Assembly (NCBI GenBank): GCA_003586115.2
Contig: QVOM02000021.1
Coordinates: 8,198,248-8,262,247, forward strand
Direction: 5' to 3'
Length of the DNA stretch: 64,000 nucleotides
Source: Salvator merianae
Lineage: Eukaryota > Chordata > Lepidosauria > Squamata > Teiidae
Made by a program: the position numbers and the translations under genes. The notes under the pieces are model-generated. The model saw only the letters and a program-made list of their open reading frames with translations. It was not told where the DNA came from and did not search any database. Position 1 is the first letter of the stretch, and every line of letters starts with the position of its first letter. Below are positions 36,201-48,200 of the stretch, piece by piece.

Positions 36201-39200
36201 TAAAAGTTTATATATGATGTTGTGTGCAGTTTCACCTACAGTGCTGTGGTCTGACTGAAGTCTGATCGACTGCAATAAGAGCAAAATGCCTCACTAGATA
36301 GTCTTGTAAAGTAGATCAGATGCCTGTTATGTTAGAAAAATCTACGTACCAGTTTGTATGCATAACATTTGTCAGGGGGTAGTTCTGAAAATAATGAAGT
36401 GATATCAAGTTTGTTGAAAATGAGATGTTGCATAATATTAGTGGAATGTAATTGCATTTTTCTGTAAATATGTGATGAATGAAATTGAGGTTATTTTTTT
36501 GCCCAGATTTACTGCCTGTACAATCCTAACATACAACCTATGTTTTGAATGATTTTTGTGGTGAGATTTTCCTTCACTACTTCTCTCTTTCAGCCTCTTT
36601 CACTGGGCACACATTGCATGCAATTTTATGCTGCATTGTTGTTTTCAAAGATTCAGATTTTTGTTTTAAACAGGCAGCATTTCAGAAACAAAACTGTTTA
36701 CTCTATATAGGAATAGTTCAATCAGATTCCTTCTTTATGTAGTTTATGCTCGCATTTAAGAAATTTGTCTAGAATTGTCTTCCCATGGAAAAAAAGGTTG
36801 AGCAGTTGTGAATTTGTTTTTGGTTTCGTTGCCTGAGATTTTATTTACTTAGTACCGAGATTGGGCATCCCTCTTTTAAAAAATAACAACACACTTTTTT
36901 CATTAAAGGTTTGTGTTGTTTAAATGGTAGAATTAATATTTAGTCTCCTCAACCAGTGTTTATTGCATGTTTTGTACAATGATTTTGTTTCATATTTTAT
37001 AACAAATATACCTCCTCCCTTTACATTTGTAGGAGGCCGAAAGAGCAGGATGTCCCCTATGAAACTAAGCGCCCACGGTTCCATTCACCTCATCATGAAT
37101 CAGGTTCACCCAACCAAACAGTGCCTTTACCAGACGATCCTAGGCGTTTGTTCCCTGGATCAATTCATTCACCATTATTTCGATCACATTACATCTCTGA
37201 TTTTATGGGATGTGTGCCATCACCCTTACAAGAAGCTTCATTTCCTGACCTTACAGAAACTGCTCTCCCTGTGGCCAAAGATAAGGTAAGATCAACAAGA
37301 ATGCCATCTCCTGGGTTTTCTATGACTTAGTTTTCCATGCAAGGCAGTAAATTCCATTAAACTGTGGTTAGTGATTCCTAGCAGGCTGCAGAAGGAACTG
37401 AGTTGCGTTGCAAACTGAGTGACCATATTTGATGTTTTTAGGAGCCAGGAGGCCTCATGCAACAAAAGAAGGTGCACTGGGATTTTTTTCACCTTGTAGT
37501 TGTGCAGTGCTTCTAAAAAATACCTGAAAAAGAAATCGGAGTTTCTGATGTTGCATCAGAACTGTAGCCTGACTGATAGCGGTGGGAGGACCAAATGCTG
37601 ATCACTGGACTATGGTGAAGGTTCTAAGACAGCATGTTCCAACAATTGTCTGGCAGATGTCACAAGCCCAAAGCTGTCCTATGTGGCAGTCAGGGAGCCC
37701 ACTGTGAGGCAAAGGGGCGTCCATGTCTCTGATGGCAGGCAGGCAGAGAAGTACATTCAGAGTTGGCTGGCAGTTTGTCATTTACCTTTGGTGTTTGTTC
37801 AGTGCAGCAAACCAGGCTTTGCGCTGATGTGGAAATTCTTACTTCTGTGTCTGATGAAGCCCGGTTTGCTGCGCTTAACAGATGGCAATGGTGAATGCCA
37901 AATTATCATTCACATCTGTGGGCAGTCCCTGCTTGCTAGCCATCGGAGACTCCAAATTTCTTTTTGCCTCCCCAGCTGCTCCCTTTACACTGGCCGTGAA
38001 GGTTTTAGGCCGCCTCCAGATGTCAAGAGGAAAATACAGGATCTTGTTTGGATCCTGCAATTGCTGCTCGTTGTCCCTGCCAGATGGCAGGGCAACATCA
38101 CAGAGCTAACACAGGCACTTACCTTATCTGGCACTGCTCCCGCAGTTGCATTTCACGTGATCCAGGTATTTCAGTGACTCGGAAGCGAGCAGTTGTGCAT
38201 GTGTAGCCGCCATTTTCTGGCTGGTTTCAGTGTTTGTGTGTGTGTGTGTTTGTGTGTGTGTGCACGCGCGCATGGGGACCATCTTTAAGATGGCAGTTGG
38301 TGCAAAAAAGTGTCCAGATAGGTAAGTTGTTTTGATTTTTACATAAGTCTGGGTTGGGTGTTGTTTTTCCTGCAGTAACATTATTGTAGGATATTACCAC
38401 AATAACCTGGGTCTGTGTTGGGATTGCCACAGACATGTGTGGCAATCGCAACATAGCCTTGGGGTAATCCTGGCTTTTAGGCCCTGTCTGATGGGGCCTT
38501 AGTCCTGCAAAATCTCGTAGGCCACCATTTCAGCACTCTTATGCTAAGAGAATATATTCTTTTTTGATTGCAAAAACTAAAACAAATGGAGAATGTGTTT
38601 CTCAGAGTGGCTACAGTTCTAACTCAGGCAGGGAAATTATTTATTCTGGGTATTATATATTTCCAGTGTCTGTTCATTGGTATAAATAGAAAATAAGTAA
38701 ATAAATGAAAAGAAAATCCTCCCCCCCGCACAGCATTCCAGTATTAAATCTGGTCTCCAGTTGAAGTCTTTCTTCCAAAGCTACTTACTAAAGATACTCC
38801 TATTCTTCAGTGCTCATTGTTTTAAAGCCGAAATGGTCATCTGTATGTTCTGCAAGCAAGACCAGTTTGTTCATGGGCGAAATCACATTTCGTTTAGAAT
38901 CCTATTTCACTCTCAGTAGTCTGACTTCCAAAACAACAATAGTTTGGCTGGATGACCAGAATGTAGGGTTGCGAATCTGGTTTTCCTTGAAACATCTAGT
39001 CTTCCTTACCAAGCTTTGACTAAATTGTTTACTGGCAGATGTTTTTAAAGAGTGTGTGTATGTGTGTGCACGCATGCATGCAGATACGTTTAGCACAGAT
39101 ATTTAGAAAATTATACTTATATTTGTAAATGTTATTTTGCTTTGTATGTGGACAGCTAAGTCAACAAGTGCTAGATTTATTTCAAGCATGTCAACAGCAG

Positions 39201-42200
39201 CCCTGTGACTTGGACAATAAAGAATTTTGCCGCATGCGACTCCAAAGGGATATTCAGCACATCTTTCCAAGTATGTGATAATTCTCTGTATTTGTTATGA
39301 GGCCCTAAATGGTTTGGTCCTGAACACCTAAAGGAATGCCTTCTCCCATATTGACCTGCCCTGGCCTTAAGATCTGCAGATGAGGCCTTCCTGGTTGTAC
39401 CACCACCTTCAGCAGCTAGAGGGGTGGGCAGTTGGATAGGGCCTTGTCAGTGGTGGCCCCCAGACTATAGAATAGTCTCCCCCCTGAGGTGTGTCAGGCA
39501 TCTTCACTTTACATCTTTAGGAGAGCAGTGAAGCCACACCTATTTACCCTTGCCTTTGGCTAAGGAAACAGCTTCCGCTCTACATTTTCAGGCACTGTTA
39601 CTGTTTTTAATATGTACATTTTACATTCTGTTTTATTGTTGTAACCTGCCCTGAGACCTTCAGGTACAGGGCGGGATAAAAATGCAAATAAATAAATAAA
39701 TAATGCTTTAAAATTCAGATTTAGTGAGAAACTTCTTTCAAATAATGACATCTTCTTGGGGCTTTTTTTCTTTTCTTTTTTAGATAGTAGACTGTTTTTG
39801 GTTGGATCTTCACTAAATGGGTTTGGGACTCGAAGCAGTGATGTTGACTTGTGCCTGGTAGTTAAGGAGTGGCCAGTAAGTAGAAAATGTAATTTGTATT
39901 CACAGGATGTATATGACACTGCATTTCAGCATCTGTTCTTTCTGAGTGAGGTCTGAAAGAATGTGTCTGTACAGGATGGGGCCAATAATGACAAGAGTCT
40001 TTTAACAAATACAGGAATAAACTATAGATCTACTTTTTTAAAAAAGTGAAACAAATAGAATTTGAAAGCTATTTGCTTCAAGAGATGGGGGGGCATGTTA
40101 ATCTTTTTGTATACAGAGAATGAAATCATAAATTTCCTTGGTGTTCCCTCTGCATCCTGAATATCAGATACGCAAGAACATTCCCCACAACACTTTCTCT
40201 GAAGCAGACAGTTTTAATCTGGCACTCTTCTATCCTTTTTTGCAAATAGAAAAAGCACAGTTCCCAGGAGGAGGAGCCATTGCAGCAAAAAAGGCAATTT
40301 TTTAAAAAAAATAACCAACCCACCCCGTACACAAATGCCACACCAATAGGAAAGAACGAAAGAGATAAAAGTCTGTGGCAACTTATAATAGAATACATCT
40401 TTTCTTCACTGGAATGTCAATTGCCGCTCAACCATCTAATTTGAATAAAATAAAAACATTCTGCTTAATATTTTTTAAAAAGATGCTGGATTCCAGTGTT
40501 ACATTCTACATTAGTTCTGTTCCTTTGCTCAAAAAAGCTGTGAATGAATGTTAAAAATAGCAATACTAATTATGCGGGCGGACTTGATGTATGTAGTTAG
40601 AGTTCTACAAACTACACTGGGGATCTTGACTGAATTTCATTCATTTATCTTAGGGTGCAGTGTGATTTGTTAGCATAAGTAATACCATGAAGTGAAGGAT
40701 AATGCAAGATAGGACTAAATGGATTCCACGGTTCTCTGGTCCTTGGTTCATAATATGCATTACAGTGTCAAGGAGAGAACATGATATGTCTAGGCTGATG
40801 CAAGTGTGAATATGAGAAAGTTTGCTTTTGTAAATTTGCTTTATGTAATTTTATATTTGCCTAAGATGGCCTTAGTTGATATTTACAGTGGAACTAAAAT
40901 ATCCATTAACCATTTTTGCAATGTCTAAATAATAATGGGTATAACTTTTTTTTTTTTTAGATTAATCAGAGGACTGAAGCAAGGCACATACTCAGCTTAC
41001 TCCAAAAACACTTCTCTAGGAAGCTTTGTAAGTTGTCAGTTATTTTATGGTAGAATTCTTGTAGGTAATACTGGTTGCCATATTTGCTATTGACATAGAA
41101 ATAGTAACAATGGTAGAATGTGAATGGTAGAAGGATGACAAGAACCAACACACCATCAGTTGTTTTTGACTTTTCCAGAAGTCAAACTCTCTGAAGATGG
41201 ATATCAAAGCTATATCCGTAAGCTTAGGTTCTCGGAAGAACTATAGAACATGGCACTGCAGCCCTAGAACTGCTAAAAATAAAAATGAGATTGAAATACT
41301 GACATTTCTAGTTGCATTTTTAGTTCACTTTTCCTCCCAAATGCTCAAGGCAGCAAATATTTGCTTTTCTCTCCTTTTTTTTGCTTTCCTTTCCCCTCTA
41401 AACAAATAAATAACACAAAATAAATAGATAAGAGATAAATAACACTAAGAAGTGGTGACTGGCCGGTGGTCAACACTGAACCTTCTTGGCAGCTTAAAGT
41501 GCACAGGCTATCTCTGAAACTGATGGTTGCTGTCTGATTTGATTTGATTTTTTTTTTTTAAAAGATACATAATAGATTCTTTTACAAAGGCTTGTTCAGG
41601 CCAGGGCTGCTGTATCCCTCCTTCGTGTTCTCCACAGTAAAAGATGGATATTGTTCTGAAATATTGTGATGGATTTCCTCTTGTGTTCGTTAACCAAAAA
41701 TTCATAGATGGAACAGATCTTCTAGCTTAGGTTATTGTTGCAAGGCTATTGTGTTATTATCGAGGGTACTGGATATTGGGAGAAGGAAGGTGGTAGCATT
41801 TCGGTACTCATAAGGTATGTAGAAGATATGTTTAATAAGTACTTGTTCCAGTTACTGTTAGTTAATATGTTTGTTTTTATGTTCGAATTTAAATAAAGAA
41901 AAAGAAAAGGTGGTAACTTGTTTTTTTTTTAAATCCATGTGTTAACTTACCTGCTTGTCCTACTGGATGTGTAGAGATAATTTCGCTGCTCTCAACTAGT
42001 GTATCTTTCTAGTGATATTGAATTTTTTTCCCTCATGCCTCATTTATATTTTAAAGATGTTTTAGGTGTATTTTATGTATTTTATAATTTTATTGTTGTG
42101 ACCTGTCCTGGACCTTTGGGTAAACAGCAGGATATAAATTCTTAGATAAATAAATAAATAATCTGGGAGCCTAGAACTCCTGACAGGGTAGTATAAAGAT

Positions 42201-45200
42201 AAAACAAGTTATGTCTCCTAGCTGGGGGGCAGGGGTTAAATAGCTAAAAGAATCTGCTAGCTGGAAAGGAGCAGACCTAATGCTGCTCCATCACTGAAGG
42301 TATTCAGTTATATGCTAATACAGAACCTCTGGATTTCCATATACTATTGCATTCCAACAGCTGTCCGTTCCAGGTAGGATAGCCATTGGCTAAGGAAATG
42401 GGAATTGTGACTTTGCAGTTGCTGTTGCCAGACTTCACATGCCCTCCTTCTGCCCTCATGCAATTACAGAAAGCTTGGCCCTTTCTTCACTTGACCTTAT
42501 TCCAGATTATATCTTGGAATAGGGATCTGCCATCTGCATGCTACTATTGAAATATGGCAGGCCCCACCTGCGGCCTGCTATAATCTGTGCTAGTGTGTAG
42601 ATAGCAGGTCCCTATTCTGGGATATAGTCCAGAATAAAGCCAAGTGCAGAAAGGACCAGTGTCACGAAATTCTTTTGAATAATTCCTATATATTGGCTGA
42701 TGTTTTCTTATCTGCCTTGCTTGTACAGTTGTTTCATATATCTTGGGTGGAGATGGAAGAAAAAGCTTCAAGAGGCTTGGACAAAAGCAATGGAATGTAC
42801 CACTGGTTTCAGTTTGATGACTTAACTTTCTAAAGCCTCTGGAGTTTTCCTTTCAGATTTCTTGTCCATAGTGCAGTTGCAGTAATGTGCAGCACTGCCA
42901 CGGAGATGCACTGCTTGATGGAGTAGGGACATTCAGATTGCTTTATTTAGGCATGTAGAGGGTTGGGCTTAGGACTGCCCTCTTCCCAAATCAGCAGGAA
43001 GCCAGTCCTTGCAAAATTGGACAGTTTAGCTCTTCCTTAAACAGAGTACTTGGAAGCACTTCTTGCTAGCACCAAGTCGAGGCACCGTATCTGAAGGTTG
43101 CCAAGCTGAAACACACAGGTTCAGTGGCTGAATCAGCTCAGCAACCTTCAGAAATGGTTCCTTGATTTTGCAGCATCTAGCCACAGCAAGGAATGCTTTC
43201 TAGCTCTTTGTTTAAGGAAGCAACAACCACCATCTTCTCTGGCAGGGCTCAGCCCTGAGTCCTTCCAGTCTGTGGGTGGTGACAGCCAGGAGCTGATCTG
43301 TCCCACATACCCCTAGCTTTAGCTGCCATATGGAACTTCTCCTCTGTAGAAGTATTCCTTGCATAGTACATCTTTGCTGAAAGCTACTTTTTTTTTTTTT
43401 TTTTTAGTATGCTCTGGTCACTTTGATGGATGACCTTCTGCAGGAGAGAGACAGAATGCAACTCTCTTGATCTTCCTTGATCTCTTTTGCAGTTTTTGAT
43501 ACCGTTTAGGAACAACTCCAGAAACTGGGAGTAGAGATTACGGGAGTAGAGGCACGGTGGCGCAGAAGGCTAAGGCACTGATCTTTCAATAGGAGGATCG
43601 GAGTTCAAGGCCCTTGTCTGCCGTGTAGAGGGGATGAGTGCCCTTTACTGGCCTCTAGCTCCAGTCAACCTAGCTGTTCGAAAGCAAGTAATTGCGAGTA
43701 GATGAATAGGGAGCATCACACTATGTGATGCGGAAGATAGATAGATGTAAGCTTTCAGGCGAAAAATAACCTTATAAGCCGCTTTGAGTCAGCTTCGGCC
43801 GAGAAAAGCGGGGTATAAAAACCAAATTTTTCTTCTTCTTCTACTACTACTACTACTACTACTACTGTATAACAATGGTTCCACATCTACTTACAGGAAC
43901 AGGCTTATAACGTAGCATTGGGTGTCTGTACCTATGTATCATGGCAGCTAGATTGTAGAGTGCCACAGGGTACAGTTTTGTCACTGATATTTTTCATCAT
44001 CTATGTGAAACAGTTGGATACCCTCATCAGGAACTTTGGGGTTTGTTTATTTATAATTTGCAAAAAAAAAAAAAATCCAATCCTTCATGGCAGTCACACA
44101 TAAAAGCAGAAAAACTAAAATGATAATGGATAAATATAACCTGAAAATGAAAAAAATGAAAGAGAAAGGAAGCAGGGCAACCATAAGAAAATGGTCCCCA
44201 AGCAAACAGAGCTGATGACACCTGTCTTCCTACTTTGTATTTTGCTAGTATGAACTGAATATCTTTTGATGTGTGTCGGCTGGCTGCAAATTAAGCTATC
44301 TTTTCTGAGATGTCAGTGGTCTTTCTTCCTCCCTTTTCAGCATACTATATTGAGAGACCTCAGCTGATTCCAGCAAAAGTGCCAATAGTGAAGTTCAGGG
44401 ACAAATCCTGGCAAGTATCAGTATTTACAATTATCTCTTAAAAGCATACTGTTGGAAAATGTCCCGATTTTTTCATTATTATGTGTCATGTTTCTTAATA
44501 AGATGGTCAGTATCTAGTTGTGTGCCGTGGGGGCAGACTCTATGCAAAAGAGAAACTAACACAACGTTTTAAGCCCGCACTAGATGCCATGATTTGGGGC
44601 AGCTTGTTAAGTACTTCATGAGCTAGCTTGGCTACCAAACTGGCACATGCTGACTTGATAAGTTCTGAAAGTGTTACTTGGAAATTGCTGCAACGTGGTT
44701 GCTGAGGCCTAGTTTAAAACAGTGTTGAATTAGTTTCAGTATTGCAGGACTTGATTCCAGATCAGACCCTGCAGATCTGGGGATGGTTTTGGTAGCAAAC
44801 TGAACTCATCTACAGCACACCCATATTAATACTACATGGTCTGCTATAAGGTGCTTCTGTAGTTTCTGCAGAAATTAATCATGGGGAAACTCTTCCATAG
44901 ATTATAGTGGGGCTTAAGGTATTTATAGTGAAATAGTTCCCAGTCTATGCTGGCTACTTAACTTCTCCAATAAAATTGATTGACTTCCATTCATTATTTT
45001 AAGGAAATGTAAAAAAACTCACAGTTTTCTTTGAGGCTGGAAGCTCTGTGGGAGAGGCCAGTTGGCTTGATGCTTTTATACCTTTGCCTTGTCTTTGGGA
45101 GACTTTGTGCTTTACCAGATGCTCACAGTGACTGAAGGACAAAGGGCATTTTGTGTTCATATGATACTGCTTGCTTGCTTTATAGAGAAGGCAAAAAAAA

Positions 45201-48200
45201 AAAAACAGTGCATGTTTATTTCTGCAGATTCTTATTGTTTCCTATTTTTTTAAGATGCTTTGTTTTGCATTTATGTTTTCTCATTCATTCTTGTTTAAGC
45301 CCTGAATACATCATCCAGCTAATTACTCACTGTAATAAATTTCAGTGGTAGAATACATGCTTGATTCAGTCTTTCACATTGCTGTTTAAAGAAAAAAGGT
45401 AGCAGGTAATATGATGAGTTTGTACCCAGTCAAAGTTGACCATTTTGTCCTAGATAGATCCCTTGTATGATTCTATAATGCAGCTTCGTATGTTTCTAAG
45501 ACATATTGTTTAAGTCATCAAAACAACACAGTTGGTTTGAAGAACTGTGGTAGATATGTTGGCTTGCAGTGCAGCCCTTGAACATAGTGATTGTGAGTGA
45601 ATATGCATGGCTCTTTGTGGATAAAGTTGTTTGAATTCATGGCAGCTTTGATAACCCAGTTGATACAGATCTGATGGATGTAACTTTGACCTCTGCTTGC
45701 CCAATTAAAAAGGAGGCCTTACAGTTTATATTGCTTGAGGATGTGGACAGGAACCATGGAGTAATGCGGACCAACATATTTGCACTTGACTCTTGCCCTT
45801 TCAGCCAAGAATGGACTAGCTGGGAGTAGTGGTGGTTCTGTTTTGCCTAAAGGAGCTGGTGGTGAGATTTTTGCTGAGAAGAACTGACACACAGCAGTGA
45901 CATTGCACAGCTAAGCATGGTGTGCTTTGGTACTCTAGTTCCAGAGGGGAGATGATCTAGCCTAGCTTCAAATCATTCTGGGTTCAGGTCTGGTTATTGT
46001 TTGGTGATAGCTTTCATTTCCTTTGTGGTTTACCTACTCCAGGAACTAGGCAAGGAGAGCATGTTCTGCTACTCCTTTCAATGGCTTTTAATATCATCAT
46101 ACTTGGTGTCCTTTGGAGTCACCTTGCTAGATTAGAACTTGGAGGTAGTGTTTTATGGTAGCTGTGGTCTTTCTTATATGAGCTCAGAAAATTAGTTCAC
46201 TAGGCCTCCTTTTCACTGTCATAGCCATTGGTCTGTGGTGAAACTCAGGGTTCCATCCTTTTTTCCCAGTATGTCTGTATAAAATTGCAGGGGAAGGTTG
46301 CCTTGGGGTGTGGAGTTCAGTGCCATTAGTATCCTGGTGGCACTCAACTTCTCATTCTCAGCTAAATGCAAGGAATAAGATTCCCTCTGAATCTGCACCT
46401 GGTGTCAGTAATAGATTAAGTACAGCTGAACAAATGGAAGCTTAAGACAGATATGCCCCTGGTCAGTAAAAAGATGGCCCACAAGTAAGTGATTCAATCT
46501 GCATTGGACAGAGTTATGTTCCCACTAACATTCTGGCTGAATTAAACCTAGAGACCTAGGTTTCTGCAGTGGCAGTTGCTTAGTTAAGATTGGTGCCCCA
46601 GTTGCGCCTTGTCTTGCTAGAGTAACAGATGCCTTAGCTTCCACTGAAGGTTGCTCCTGTTGAAAAGTATTTGGAAACTTCAGTTGGTCTAGAACGCTGT
46701 GGCCAGACAGTTGTCTGAGGCTGATTTTTGGGATTCATGTACTTCCCAGTTAAAACATTCAACTGGCTAAAAATTTGTTTGTGGTCTTAATCAAAATGGG
46801 ACTCCACATATAAGCTTTCTTAGTGCACACTAGATGCTATGAGCAGCTTTAGAGCCAGAAATAGCCTAGTTGGTTCTTTTCTGTGGCTGTCAATGGGCAA
46901 AAAAAAGGAAGGAGAAAAATACAGGAACACCCCCCCCCCGCCCAGACACTTTAATGAATGCTAATTATAGCTGGCTGGGCAGAGCCATAGATGTGATTGT
47001 TCCCCTTACTTGGATAAGATCTTCCTCTCTTCCCCCCCCCTCTCTTTCTCCTTCTTGCCCTCCCCCCCTCTCTTACATACATATGCATGCATACATGATT
47101 CCTGTGTAAGTATCTTTTCTTGTAGTCACTTAGGCTTTGTACTAATACCTGCAGGACAGTGCTTTTATTTATTTTTAACGTTTGTGCTACTCAAAAGATT
47201 TTCTTATTCTCTTAATTTAATGTAACTTGTGCTTGTCAGAGGTTTCACTTTCCCACTGAGATCAATCCATTACACTTACTTTAATTATATTAAGCTGTTC
47301 AATCTCCCTTTAGAATTCATTAGAATCCATTTTCCAAGGTCCCTGATAAATTATATGCTTGCTTATATACATAGCTTGCTATGGATCAAGTTGAGAGTTA
47401 GATTGTGAGCAGACCTTAATTATTGCTTGCGCTCAGCACTGGAACATTTAAAATAGCGAGTACCTTGAAAGCAGAAACCAAGTGTGTTTTCTGCACTGTT
47501 GAATAGTTATAGCTCAATCTCCTGTTATCTGCAGTTGGGAGGCAGAACAGCAGATAAGCAAATACAAGCTCTGTGGCATAATAGCATACTTTTCTTTTTT
47601 TCTTTTTTTCTTTTTTTTAAAGAATGCTAAAAAGTACTCTTTTTGAATTCTCTGTATCCTAAGGTATGCTTCTGTGCCTACAGTCTTCACTTAAGGGAAT
47701 ATATCTGGGACTGAATTAATGGTAGGAACAGTGGTATTTGGGAAGCTTGTTTATGGTGAAGTAGAAAAATTACTGTGTATTTACCATTTCTTTAAGTCAT
47801 CTACCATATCTTTCAGTCTTACAACTGAGCATCACTATGAATTTTTCTGGCATTATTTCACTGCAGGCATGTAACTTTTGAAAAGGGCATTTGTTTAAAT
47901 ATGCACAATAGGAGGGCACTCTTAATAGGAAATATTTTGTGATTGAACAAAAGATGTGTTTTACTGCCCATCTGTGGTATTTAATTCCCCCCCGAGATGC
48001 AGATGGTTGCATGCTAAGAAATTGTAGGGTCTAAAAACAACTTATTAGCATTAATGGCTCTATTGAAAATGCTAACACAATTTTTGTTTTTGTATTTGCG
48101 TGCAAGTGAAACACAGATGATATTATAACTTTAAGTGCATGTGTATGTAAGAAGGAGGTTGTGCAAACTCAATTTTCTTTCTTCCTTAGCTGCGTAGAGT

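Larger units (their letters stand above)
33264..37032 (+). other. TENT2 introns 1 and 2 (around coding exons 1-3)
   Basis: Intron 33264-33576 is only 313 bp. Intron 33694-37032 (3.3 kb) carries an L2 tail at 34005-34075, minus-strand tails at 34958-35030 and possibly 35170-35420, and a short CR1 scrap at 36058-36085 (GGCCTGATCCAACAGGGC). No further exon recognised. Confidence 0.6.
37286..39155 (+). other. TENT2 intron 3 with foldback repeats and TG microsatellites
   Basis: Holds an inverted repeat at about 37800-37875 (GCAGCAAACCAGGCTTT with AAGCCCGGTTTGCTGC), the 38007-38097 foldback relative, a (TG)n tract at 38230-38265 and a palindrome at 38385-38475. No exon recognised. Confidence 0.55.
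43400..44095 (+). pseudogene. L2-type LINE reverse-transcriptase fragment split by a SINE
   Basis: Left part encodes a broken frame around FAVFDTV (AFDTVDH-type motif, to about 43510). Right part, 43890-44090, encodes LDCRVPQGTVLSLIFFIIYV followed by LIRNFGVCLFI, i.e. the GVPQGSVLSPLLFNIY motif and the stretch before YADD. The SINE at 43551-43830 lies between them. Not functional. Confidence 0.7.
41028..44340 (+). other. TENT2 intron 6, repeat-rich
   Basis: 3.3 kb holding an L2 tail, a foldback MITE, a second foldback, and an L2 RT fragment split by a SINE (listed separately). No additional exon recognised. Confidence 0.6.

Noticed and set aside
43918..44103. Frame with VPQGTVLS motif as a possible host gene
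   Set aside because: It is the reverse-transcriptase motif of a decayed LINE.
44411..44420. GT at 44415 as a conventional donor for TENT2 exon 7
   Set aside because: It shifts the following exon into a frame that stops after four codons and loses the CVECDLNVNN motif.
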